This document shows, one piece after another, positions 9,480-17,237 of a DNA stretch of 64,000 nt; position 1 is the first letter of the stretch, and each line of letters begins with the position of its first letter. The position numbers and the translations under genes are program-made. Source of the DNA: Dyella monticola (lineage in GTDB: Bacteria; Pseudomonadota; Gammaproteobacteria; Xanthomonadales; Rhodanobacteraceae); assembly GCF_003363155.1 (NCBI RefSeq), contig NZ_QRBE01000002.1:329795-393794 (forward strand). Reading direction: 5' to 3'. The notes below the pieces were generated by a model. That model saw only the letters and a list, made by a program, of their open reading frames with translations. It was not told the origin of the DNA and did no database searches.

Positions 9480-10414
9480 CACAACATCCACTCATAGAAA
9501 TCGTGCACCACGGCGCGTGCGCCGAAGTGCTCTTTCTGCGTGATCAGTCCGCTGTTGAGAACCTGACCTTCCCGCTCGGTCGAAATGCCGAATGAAAAGT
9601 AATGCCGGTCGGCGTAGGTGTGTTCGATCAACCCGGCCAGCAACAGGTTGAGCGCATTGCGTTCGCGCCCTTCTTCGGACGCCGCCAGGTATTGCGTATG
9701 CACTGAACGGCCGAAGTCATAGATCAGCACGCCCGCCAACAGGCGCCCGTCGCTTCGTGCCTCGTGCACTACGATCTGTTGTGGAAAACGGTCTCGCAGC
9801 AGGGTCAATTCGGCCAGACTGTGCGTGGGGGCCGTATCGTATCGATCGCGCAGGACGCCGGACAAAAGCGCGTGAAAATCGGCCAGCTCGCGGCCGATCT
9901 GCACTTGAATGTCCGAGCGTCTAGCCTTATCGACGGCGCGCCTTCGCCCGTCGTTGAAGTCGAACGGCTCGCGCAGTGCAATCACCGATGACACGTCGCG
10001 GCGTTGCAGTCGTGCACCCAGGCGGTGCAAGGCGTAGAGATCTTCCTCCGCCGGATAGGTATGGAAGATATGCGGAATCGCTTTGTAGACGACGCGCGTC
10101 GCACCGGTCGAACGATAATGCTTGCCAAGCAGCTCGAACACATCCAGCACCCATTCGGTACGCATCGCACGCGTGGTGATCAATCCGGCATAGGTCAACC
10201 CAGCGTGACTGCTCACCGCGTGATCCTGAATACTGGCGGGGAAAACGGCGAGCGGTTCGCCGTTACGCTCAACGATCAGCGAGACATCGACAAACCTGTC
10301 CGCGTGGTAATCCATATAGCCACGCCGGTGCAGAAAATTGCCGTTCCTGGAATGCGCCACCACGGCATCCCAACGCGCGGCGTCCGATGGCGTATAGGCG
10401 CTAAGCGTGAACAT
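9479..10414 (-). CDS. GNAT/FemAB-like acyltransferase (Acetyltransf_6 type)
   Basis: About 311 residues. The C-terminal half has the BioF2/FemAB-like GNAT signature ([22 protein letters not shown] followed by [12 protein letters not shown]), and the N-terminal half repeats the fold weakly ([12 protein letters not shown]). Proteins like this in polysaccharide operons acylate sugars or attach an aminoacyl group. Start 10414 lies 14 bp inside the upstream gene. A second, left-handed-helix acetyltransferase sits two genes upstream, so one may acetylate the amino sugar and this one may add something else. Donor and acceptor are unknown. Confidence 0.75.
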   Translation of the reverse strand: MFTLSAYTPSDAARWDAVVAHSRNGNFLHRRGYMDYHADRFVDVSLIVERNGEPLAVFPASIQDHAVSSHAGLTYAGLITTRAMRTEWVLDVFELLGKHYRSTGATRVVYKAIPHIFHTYPAEEDLYALHRLGARLQRRDVSSVIALREPFDFNDGRRRAVDKARRSDIQVQIGRELADFHALLSGVLRDRYDTAPTHSLAELTLLRDRFPQQIVVHEARSDGRLLAGVLIYDFGRSVHTQYLAASEEGRERNALNLLLAGLIEHTYADRHYFSFGISTEREGQVLNSGLITQKEHFGARAVVHDFYEWML

Positions 10415-11354
10415 GTGCGCTATCACTGGTATTGACGACGGGCGCTTGGGCCACACCGAACCCGTCCGCACCCATGTCGTTGCCGTTGTAAAACATCAGC
10501 CATGTGTCATTCCGACGAATGAGTGCCGGATAGCACAGCGTGCGCGAATCCCATCCATTGGCCGAAAGGCTCAGGCCCAGCGATTCGTCATCGCGTTCCC
10601 AATGCACACCGTCGTCACTGTAGGCGAGCCCGGGAAAGTACTCGCCGGTGATGTTGCCACGAGTGAAGTACATCATGTACTTGTCATCGACTCGATAAAC
10701 ACGCGGTCTGCCGATACGATATTCGGTGCCGCGCGGCAACAGGCAGATCTGATCGTCATGCGGTATCGCGTGAAGATCATTCGTTTCCACGTAGCGAATG
10801 TGATAACGCGGATACGCTTGTCCGTCGATCTCTTCCCAGTCATCACCGACCGCATACCAAAGACGCCAGCGGCCGTTTTCATGCATGACCGAGTGCACGG
10901 CGGCGATGGTGCTGCGTCCGCGTGCGCGGTCCAGAATCGGCGTCTCCTGGATTCGCCGAAAATGCTCGCCACCGTCGGTAGATATCGCCAAGCCCGTGAA
11001 AGCCAGGAACTTGGCCTTGGCGACACGCTGAAATCCGACGTAAAACATATGCAGCCCCGTCGGCGTATCGACGACATCGCCCAGGATCATCCCATTGTCG
11101 TCGAAGCAGCCGCCGCGACCGATATCCAGCACCGGCTCGGTGCTCACACGCACCACCACCGCCGGATCATCCGCCAGCACATCCACATAACCGATGCGGC
11201 TGACGCCTTGCACATCGCGAAAACCCGCAAACACGCGAATATGTTCGCTGTCGATACGATAAGGCGTGGGTGTAAGCGCCGAATGACACATCCAGCCGCC
11301 CACGCCCTGTCGCGCAGGTTCGAACACCAATCCCCGCTTGGCCCAGGTGAACAT
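10401..11354 (-). CDS. Five-bladed beta-propeller glycosidase-like protein
   Basis: A 317-residue protein built of repeated blade-like segments: YRIDSEHIRVFAGFRD, DTPTGLHMFYVGF, WRLWYAVGDDWE, YMMYFTRGN and TWLMFYNGN. Such W/YxxFY-G strands are typical of GH43/GH32/GH130-like propellers found in sugar-antigen operons. I see no signal peptide, so it is probably cytoplasmic, where it could act on a nucleotide or lipid-linked sugar rather than as a secreted glycosidase. Catalytic carboxylates cannot be assigned with confidence. It lies 6 bp after the PglD-like gene and overlaps the GNAT gene by 14 bp. Confidence 0.7.
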   Translation of the reverse strand: MFTWAKRGLVFEPARQGVGGWMCHSALTPTPYRIDSEHIRVFAGFRDVQGVSRIGYVDVLADDPAVVVRVSTEPVLDIGRGGCFDDNGMILGDVVDTPTGLHMFYVGFQRVAKAKFLAFTGLAISTDGGEHFRRIQETPILDRARGRSTIAAVHSVMHENGRWRLWYAVGDDWEEIDGQAYPRYHIRYVETNDLHAIPHDDQICLLPRGTEYRIGRPRVYRVDDKYMMYFTRGNITGEYFPGLAYSDDGVHWERDDESLGLSLSANGWDSRTLCYPALIRRNDTWLMFYNGNDMGADGFGVAQAPVVNTSDSAHVHA

Positions 11355-11360
11355 GGGGAT

Positions 11361-12026
11361 TCAAAGCCTCACATCGCGACTTGCGCGGCCGGGCAAGGCG
11401 CGCGCCGGCGAACCGACATAGACGAGGCCCGGTTCCGTATCGCTGACCACCACTGCGCCGGAACCGATCACACAATCGTGCGCCACCTTCACACCATCGT
11501 TGAAGGTGGTGTTGACGCCGACAAAGCTGTGCTCGCCGATTTCGCAGTAGCCGGAAATAACCGCATGCGAGGCGACAAACACGTTGTCATGCACGATCGA
11601 GCGATGTCCCACATGGTTGCCGCTCCACAGCACGCAATTGACCCCGATGCGAACGAATGGCTGAATCACGTTGTTTTCAAAGATGAAGCTGTTTTCGCCA
11701 ATTTCCGCGTTGCGCCATACAAAGGCGCGCGAACTTATATAGGTGGCGAGGCGGTAACCGCGGCGTTTCACGTCCTGGTAGAGACGCGTACGCAGCCGGT
11801 TGAGCTGACTGGCGGGCACGGCGACGAACACATCTGCTTCGCCCGGTGAGTAATACGCCTCCAGTTCCTCCAGTGCCACCACCGGCCGCCCCAAGATCGT
11901 CGATTGCGCGAGGTATTCGCGTTCGACACTGAAGGCCATCACCTGGTAATCGCTGTCGTATTGGAAGTATTCGCAGGCGATCTGCGCGAATTCACCCGCA
12001 CCGATGAGGACTAAAGGCTTTGGCAT
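11361..12026 (-). CDS. PglD-like sugar O/N-acetyltransferase
   Basis: A 221-residue protein with an N-terminal Rossmann-like domain (VLIGAGEFAQIACEYF) followed by a left-handed beta-helix of hexapeptide repeats (IGENSFIFENNVIQPFVRIG, then VGHRSIVHDNVFVAS). This is the PglD/NeuD architecture, a trimeric acetyl-CoA-dependent sugar acetyltransferase. Being between FdtA and FdtB homologues, it is the best candidate for N-acetylation of the 3-amino group (an FdtC/QdtC role). It overlaps the ketoisomerase gene by 16 bp. Confidence 0.85.
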   Translation of the reverse strand: MPKPLVLIGAGEFAQIACEYFQYDSDYQVMAFSVEREYLAQSTILGRPVVALEELEAYYSPGEADVFVAVPASQLNRLRTRLYQDVKRRGYRLATYISSRAFVWRNAEIGENSFIFENNVIQPFVRIGVNCVLWSGNHVGHRSIVHDNVFVASHAVISGYCEIGEHSFVGVNTTFNDGVKVAHDCVIGSGAVVVSDTEPGLVYVGSPARALPGRASRDVRL

Positions 12027-12448
12027 GCAGCCACGTCCACGCCATACAACGAACCGCTCACTTCACGCAGGAAATCATCGTAGCTGGTGATGTAGTCAGC
12101 CGGATCGTACAACTGATCGGCCAGCACCATCAGTACGCAGTCGTCGCTGAAGTCGTACATCTCGCGCCACACCATGCTTCCCAGCAGCAAACCTTGCGAA
12201 GGATCGTCCAGTACCACTTCCACCGGGCCGCTTCCGTCATCGAGTAGAAAGGTCACCGAACCGCGCACTGTCACCGCGAGCTGGTTGAGATGCCGGTGCG
12301 CATGCTGACCGCGATGAACCTGGTTCCTGGTGGCGAAAAGGTAATACACGCGCCGGATTTCGAACGGCACGTTGCGATCCCTTTCCAAGGCGATGAGCAT
12401 GCCGCGATCGTCGCCATGCTGTTGCAGCTGGATTCGTTGGATTTGCAT
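12011..12448 (-). CDS. fdtA: dTDP-6-deoxy-3,4-keto-hexulose isomerase (FdtA/QdtA, WxcM-like)
   Basis: A 145-residue cupin. It contains HRGQHAHRHLNQLAV with the conserved histidines, the WREMYDFSDDCVLMVLAD strand, and the terminal YDPADYITSYDDF typical of FdtA/QdtA/TylM-type ketoisomerases. It moves the keto group from C4 to C3 of dTDP-4-keto-6-deoxyglucose, before transamination. It is the first gene of the leftward operon. I chose ATG 12448; a TTG at 12454 is in frame. FdtA and QdtA differ in C4 stereochemistry of the product, which I cannot decide here. Confidence 0.88.
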   Translation of the reverse strand: MQIQRIQLQQHGDDRGMLIALERDRNVPFEIRRVYYLFATRNQVHRGQHAHRHLNQLAVTVRGSVTFLLDDGSGPVEVVLDDPSQGLLLGSMVWREMYDFSDDCVLMVLADQLYDPADYITSYDDFLREVSGSLYGVDVAACQSL

Positions 12449-12653
12449 GCTCAAGGCCAGCTTTCGTCTGCCAGATGACTCTTGCAGTTGAGTGCCAGGC
12501 CAAATGGAAAAGGTTGCCCGTTGCCTTCACGCCTTGTGGTCTGTCGGCGGCGAGAAACACCACAACCTTTCCACCTCGTTCCCGCACTCACCCGCACAAC
12601 GTCTCCTTCGGCACGCACCGAAGCCGACCCTCCTTTGACGCCCCAGGAAAACC

Positions 12654-13220
12654 ATGGCGACATATGACGATATCGCTGCCAAGGAAGCCGTCCCAGCGCG
12701 TCCGCGCAAGCTGGTCGCGTTACATTGGCTTACGGTGCTGTGCTTGCTTGGCGCCGCGACGGCCATTCTGATTCGCGACGAAGTATCCGCGCGTGCCGCG
12801 CGGCAATGGCTGCTGGAAATTCACCGTCACTTCGGCCTGCTTGTGCTTGCGCTGTTCTTTATCCGTCTGGCCATGCGCGCGCGCAAGAACACGTGGTCGG
12901 CCGCAGGCCATTCTCTGGCCATGCGCGCTGCAGCGTGGCTGACGCACGCGGCCCTATATGCCTTGCTACTCATCCAGCCCCTGCTTGGCTGGGCACTCAG
13001 CAGTGCGCAGGGCAAGCCCGTGCATTTCTTCGGGCTGACGCTTCCCGCACTGGTGCAGGCCGACGAGGATCGCGCCGATACCTTGCAGACCTGGCACACC
13101 GAGGTCGCGTGGGTGCTGCTCGCATTGATTACGCTGCATGTGGCAGCGGCGCTTTGGCATCACTTTTTTCTACGCGATGGCGTGTTGCGGGCGATGTTGC
13201 CGCAGCGGCGACGTCGTTGA
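12654..13220 (+). CDS. Cytochrome b561 family protein
   Basis: A 188-residue inner-membrane diheme b cytochrome with four hydrophobic helices. The heme-ligand histidines are at LVALHWLT (about residue 24), IHRHFG, TWHTEVAW and LHVAAALWHHF. The family moves electrons between quinone pools and periplasmic acceptors. An AGGAAA element precedes the ATG, and the gene heads a rightward set with two c-type cytochrome proteins, 37 bp before the next gene. I infer it feeds electrons to the periplasmic and outer-membrane heme proteins downstream. Confidence 0.9.
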   Translation: MATYDDIAAKEAVPARPRKLVALHWLTVLCLLGAATAILIRDEVSARAARQWLLEIHRHFGLLVLALFFIRLAMRARKNTWSAAGHSLAMRAAAWLTHAALYALLLIQPLLGWALSSAQGKPVHFFGLTLPALVQADEDRADTLQTWHTEVAWVLLALITLHVAAALWHHFFLRDGVLRAMLPQRRRR

Positions 13221-13257
13221 CGTGCTCACCGCAATCGATCCATAACAAGGAGATGTC

Positions 13258-14604
13258 ATGCACACTTCACTGCACCGACGCGCGCCGTGCCGGCTCAGGA
13301 AGCTGCATCTGTGGTATGGCCTTGGTGCGCTGCCACTGCTGGCCGCCCCGGCGGCGCATGCGGTACCGGCCTATGCGCGCCAGACCGGTGCAGCCTGCGC
13401 GGATTGTCATGCCGGTTCGTATGGACCTGCGCTCACGCCCTACGGCATGCGCTTCAAGATGAATGGCTACACCGAAACCGATGGCAACGGCACCAAGATT
13501 CCGGCGGCCGTGCAGCTCGTCGGTACGCATCTTGTACCGGCGCAGGGCCAAAGCACCACGGACCTGAGCGAAGCCGACATCTATCTGGCCGGACGCGTAT
13601 CGGACGAAGTGGGTGGTTACGTCAAAGTCGAAGTGAGCAACAACGGACAGAATAAATTCACCACGCAACTTAGCGACATGGATTTGCGCTACGTGGCCAA
13701 GGACCTGAAGATCGGCAACAAGGACGCGCTGGTTGGCGTCAGCGTCAACAACAACCCCGGCTTCGACGATCCGGTGGATGCGCTACCCGCTGCGACGGAA
13801 AACGGGCCGCCAACGGTGTCGGGAACCTTGCTCAATCCCTCCAGCTCCAACACGCTGGCGCACCGCGTGATCGGCGCCACGGTCTATGCCGTGTACGACA
13901 ACAGCTGGTATGGCGAGCTCGGCACGTACAATGCGTTGCCGACCTCGTTGCAATACAACCTCGGTTACTCCCTTGGCGGCGACCCGGGCAAGCTCAGCAA
14001 TACGGTCTACGGCCGCTTCGCGTACATGAAAGATCTCAAGCGGCAATTCTTTTCTGCAGGCCTGGTTGGACTTACCACCGAGCGCCAATTGCCGCGCATC
14101 GGCCCGAGCGAACACGTCACGGATGTGGGCTACGACGCGACGTATCAGTACCTGGGCAACCGCGACAATATCTTTCAGCTCGCCTACGTGAACATCATGG
14201 AACGGCGGCGCTACGCCACCACGCCATTCGGCCCTGTGCCTGGACTGGTGGCCTTGCCAAACGGCGTTGTGCACGACCAGACGCTCACGTTCACCTATAC
14301 CTTCAAGCAAAGCTATGGCGTGACGGTTTCCCATCTGGTGAGCAGCGGCACGCATGACATCGTGCGATTCGTGCCCTACGGCGAACCGGATACCCGCAGC
14401 AATTCCATCACGGTGTTCTGGACACCGTTCGGCAAGGACGACTCGTGGACGTCCATCGCCAACCTGAAACTTGCGGCCACCTGGTTTCTTTTTGACACCT
14501 ACAACGGCAGCAGCATGAATGTCTTCGGCGCTCCCCCTGGCGCCCCCATGACCAATGCGCGCGATCTCAATGCCTTCCTGGTTTCCGCCAGCGTGGCGTT
14601 CTAG
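13258..14604 (+). CDS. Outer-membrane barrel with N-terminal heme-c motif
   Basis: A 448-residue exported protein. A signal peptide (LGALPLLAAPAAHA) is followed directly by one heme-c site, CADCH at residues 47-51. The remaining 380 residues alternate in the manner of amphipathic beta-strands and end in phenylalanine (VSASVAF), the usual outer-membrane insertion signature. It is therefore a cytochrome-porin fusion. An AAGGAG element lies before the ATG. With cytochrome b561 upstream and a soluble cytochrome c downstream it could form an electron route to the cell surface; copper or iron redox is an alternative. No second axial ligand was identified. Confidence 0.75.
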   Translation: MHTSLHRRAPCRLRKLHLWYGLGALPLLAAPAAHAVPAYARQTGAACADCHAGSYGPALTPYGMRFKMNGYTETDGNGTKIPAAVQLVGTHLVPAQGQSTTDLSEADIYLAGRVSDEVGGYVKVEVSNNGQNKFTTQLSDMDLRYVAKDLKIGNKDALVGVSVNNNPGFDDPVDALPAATENGPPTVSGTLLNPSSSNTLAHRVIGATVYAVYDNSWYGELGTYNALPTSLQYNLGYSLGGDPGKLSNTVYGRFAYMKDLKRQFFSAGLVGLTTERQLPRIGPSEHVTDVGYDATYQYLGNRDNIFQLAYVNIMERRRYATTPFGPVPGLVALPNGVVHDQTLTFTYTFKQSYGVTVSHLVSSGTHDIVRFVPYGEPDTRSNSITVFWTPFGKDDSWTSIANLKLAATWFLFDTYNGSSMNVFGAPPGAPMTNARDLNAFLVSASVAF

Positions 14605-14627
14605 AAAATACAAGCAGGAGTGCGGTA

Positions 14628-15029
14628 GTGAGCCAATCGTTTTTGGAGAAGTTTTTTCGTGGTTCGGCAGTTGCAGGACTTTTCATTGGCTGGATGCTTG
14701 CATCGCCCATGCTTCGCGCCGGCGATGCCACGGCGGGAGCAGACGTATTCAAATCCGAATGCGCGGAGTGCCATAGCCCACGGCAAGGAAAAAACAAAAA
14801 GGGCCCCAGCCTTTTCGACATCGTGGGGCGCCCGGCCGGCACGGCACCGAACTACAACTATTCAGATGCACTCAAGCAGGCGCATTGGACCTGGACCGCG
14901 GACAAGCTGCACGACTATCTGTCGCAGCCCGCCAAGAAAGCCAACCCCGGCACCAAGATGAAATACGACGGCCTGGATGACCCCAAACAATTGGAGGACC
15001 TGCTTACCTATCTGGGCACGCTTCACTGA
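14628..15029 (+). CDS. Class I cytochrome c (c-550/c2 type)
   Basis: A 133-residue exported cytochrome with a GTG start; AGGAG sits 7 bases upstream. After an N-terminal signal/anchor (AVAGLFIGWMLAS) come the heme site CAECH (45-49), the GPSLFDIVGRPAG segment, and TKMKYDG with the probable distal methionine, ending in LLTYLGTLH. This is the mitochondrial-type cytochrome c fold. It probably shuttles electrons in the periplasm between the b561 and the heme-bearing barrel of the same gene set. Confidence 0.9.
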   Translation: MSQSFLEKFFRGSAVAGLFIGWMLASPMLRAGDATAGADVFKSECAECHSPRQGKNKKGPSLFDIVGRPAGTAPNYNYSDALKQAHWTWTADKLHDYLSQPAKKANPGTKMKYDGLDDPKQLEDLLTYLGTLH

Positions 15030-15072
15030 TGCGATGCTTTCGCTACGGGGATCGACTATAAGGCGCTGATGC

Positions 15073-15927
15073 ATGAGCATCGGACGTGAGCCGGGAGGAA
15101 GGTTGGAAGGGAGTCGCCACTTGCGGGGAAATCGGCGTGATACGCCCCGCCCCATCCCCAACCGACCCTGCCGGCAGGGTCGGACGTGGTGCGTCGCTCT
15201 ATTGTTGACAGCGCTCGGTACGAGCTTTCCTGGCCCATCCCGCGCGCAATCGAGCAACCTCAGCGGCACGGTCGCGCTGAGTTCGCAACTGGTCGACCGC
15301 GGCCTGGCGATCTCACCGGTAACCCCCATCGTGCAGGGGGCCGTTTCCTGGGCATCGAGCAGTGGGTGGGCGCTGGGCTTGTCCGCCGCTACCCAAACGC
15401 GCTCGCCAGGCAACGATTCGGAAGCCCTGGCCCAGGTGGCGCACTACTGGTCGCTATCGGACGACTGGCGCATGCAGGCGGGGCTGGTCTACTACACCTA
15501 CCCGGATAACGCCCGCGCACACGCGTTCGAGCGGGTCGAAACCGGGGTGAGCTGGCTGTACCGGGATGTGCTGACCTTCGGGCTTTCCGCCATCACGCTC
15601 ACCCAAGGCCATGATCATCAGCCACGGGGCGCGGCCGATGTCGATTTCCACTGGCCGCTGCCGCAGCACCTGGCCCTTTCCGCCGGCCTGGGGGTTTCGC
15701 AAACCCTCGTCGGGGGGGCCTATGGCTACCCAGGGGCATACGAGGGCCAACTCTATCCATACCATCTCGCGCGCGTGCGCTCATACTATGGGTATGGCCA
15801 TTTTGGCTTGGTTTGGGCCTATGAAGCGTGGCGGGTGGAGCTGGATCGCATGGTTACCGACCCCGATATCCGGCGCAGCGGCGTGGCGGCCGCACCCTGG
15901 GTCGCCACGCTTTCGTGGTCCTTCTGA
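15073..15927 (+). CDS. Outer-membrane beta-barrel protein (TIGR02001/Gcw_chp-like)
   Basis: A 284-residue protein, probably a small outer-membrane barrel. After a signal-like stretch (VALLLTALGTSFPGPSRAQ) comes SGTVALSSQLVDRGLAIS, the opening typical of the TIGR02001 family, then repeated aromatic beta-strands (GWALGLSAATQT, MQAGLVYYTYPD) and a terminal WVATLSWSF. The N-terminus is uncertain: 40 or more arginine-rich residues precede the hydrophobic core, so the true start may be internal. Function of the family is unknown; here it follows the cytochrome genes. Confidence 0.7.
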   Translation: MSIGREPGGRLEGSRHLRGNRRDTPRPIPNRPCRQGRTWCVALLLTALGTSFPGPSRAQSSNLSGTVALSSQLVDRGLAISPVTPIVQGAVSWASSSGWALGLSAATQTRSPGNDSEALAQVAHYWSLSDDWRMQAGLVYYTYPDNARAHAFERVETGVSWLYRDVLTFGLSAITLTQGHDHQPRGAADVDFHWPLPQHLALSAGLGVSQTLVGGAYGYPGAYEGQLYPYHLARVRSYYGYGHFGLVWAYEAWRVELDRMVTDPDIRRSGVAAAPWVATLSWSF

Positions 15928-16014
15928 AGCCGCCCTTTGTGAAGCAAAGACAACCTTTGGGCGCCCATTTGGCACTTATGTCGTCAACCGACGCCATCGG
16001 GCTACCCTCCAACC

Positions 16015-16599
16015 ATGAACGACGCCGATATCACCGCCGACGCCACCGACCGCATGCTGCTGCAACGCATGTCGGCCGGCGATCGCGCTGCGCTGGCGAC
16101 CCTCTATCGCAATTACCACGGACGCCTGTGTCGCTTCCTTTCGCGGCTGACGCGCCGCGCGGACGTCATCGAAGAAGTCATCAACGACTGCTTCTGGATC
16201 GCTTGGCAGAAGGCGGGCGATTTTCGCGGTGATTCGCGCGTTTCAACCTGGATCATGGGCATTGCCTACCGCTGCGGCCTCAAGGCATTGCGCCAGCATG
16301 GCGACGAACCGGTCGAAGACAGCCATATTCCGGAAGAGCGCACACCCGCTATCGATCCGGAGGAAGACCGCGAGCTACGCGACTGGCTGAGCAAAGGTCT
16401 GCAACGCCTATCCACCGACCAGCGTGTCGTGATTGAGCTGGTGTACGGCGAAGGTCACACGCTGGACGATGTGGCAACCATCATGCAGTGCCCTGTCGGC
16501 ACGATAAAGGCCCGCCTGTTTCATGCGCGCGTGAAACTGCGCAACGTACTCCCTGCCTTGGCTGAAGGTACAGTCACCTTCAAAGAGCAAGCGCCATGA
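16015..16599 (+). CDS. ECF-family RNA polymerase sigma factor
   Basis: A 194-residue sigma-70 of the extracytoplasmic function type. Region 2 runs about residues 12-80 (LYRNYHGRLCRFLSRLT, VINDCFWIAWQKAGDF), followed by an acidic linker and region 4 at about 130-180 with VVIELVYGEGHTLDDVATIM and VGTIKARLFHARVKL. Its stop overlaps the ATG of the anti-sigma gene (ATGA), giving coupled translation. The expected partner and inhibitor is that protein. The target regulon is not visible here; the protease downstream and possibly the cytochrome genes upstream are candidates. Confidence 0.93.
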   Translation: MNDADITADATDRMLLQRMSAGDRAALATLYRNYHGRLCRFLSRLTRRADVIEEVINDCFWIAWQKAGDFRGDSRVSTWIMGIAYRCGLKALRQHGDEPVEDSHIPEERTPAIDPEEDRELRDWLSKGLQRLSTDQRVVIELVYGEGHTLDDVATIMQCPVGTIKARLFHARVKLRNVLPALAEGTVTFKEQAP

Positions 16600-17237
16600 C
16601 CATGTTACCCACCTACTCCAGTCAGGATTGCCCACGCGCGTGGGAAATGATGCCGTGGGTGCTGCAAAAAAGCGCCACCCAGGAGCAAAGCGAATGGCTG
16701 ACGCATCACCTTGCGCACTGCTCGGCATGCCGCGCGGAATTTGTGCAGCAGCAGCGTTTGCATCAGGCGATGTCATTGCCCGCAGACGTCGAGGTCGATG
16801 TGGAAGCCGGCCTGCAACGCCTGCTCGGCCGTGTCGATGCGCCGACCGTGCAGGAACAACCGCTGCGCGCACGATCGGGGAGTTGGCTGACCCGTGCCCT
16901 GGTCGCCGCGGTGCTGGTGCAAGCCGTCGGTATTGGCGCACTGGGCTTGAAAATAGGGTCCAGTAGCGAAGCACCGGCCTATCGCACGCTCAGTGAAGCG
17001 CCCCCCGCACCCGTGGTATCGGGCGCCATCCGCATCGTACCCGATGCGAATATGACCCTGGCCGACTGGAATGCGCTGTTGCATGGCTTGCAGTTGCAAG
17101 TTGTCGGCGGCCCTAACGACGTTGGCGCTTATACGGTTGCGCCGGTCGGTGCCAGGCGGGCCACCGCACACACCTTGCAACAACTGCGCGCCACACGCGG
17201 CGTTCGTCTGGCGGAGCCGGTGACCGATACGCCATGA
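16596..17237 (+). CDS. Zinc-finger anti-sigma factor with protease-prodomain-like periplasmic domain
   Basis: A 213-residue membrane anti-sigma factor. The cytoplasmic ZAS domain has the zinc motif H38-x3-C42-x2-C45 (HHLAHCSAC). A single membrane helix runs about residues 97-118 (LTRALVAAVLVQAVGIGAL). The periplasmic tail (about 145-213) contains LQVVGGPNDVGAYTVAP and LRATRGVRLAEPV. That tail closely resembles the N-terminal prodomain of the subtilase encoded next (HQVAGWPIKALGVYCVVVE, DDRVKLAQPL). I infer that the protease may bind or cut this tail to release the sigma factor. The gene overlaps both neighbours by 4 bp. Confidence 0.88.
   Translation: MTMLPTYSSQDCPRAWEMMPWVLQKSATQEQSEWLTHHLAHCSACRAEFVQQQRLHQAMSLPADVEVDVEAGLQRLLGRVDAPTVQEQPLRARSGSWLTRALVAAVLVQAVGIGALGLKIGSSSEAPAYRTLSEAPPAPVVSGAIRIVPDANMTLADWNALLHGLQLQVVGGPNDVGAYTVAPVGARRATAHTLQQLRATRGVRLAEPVTDTP

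Noticed and set aside
10407-11849. A 480-residue plus-strand frame opposite the propeller and acetyltransferase genes
   Set aside because: It spans two well-supported minus-strand genes and their junction, and its histidine/arginine-rich composition is that of an antisense frame.
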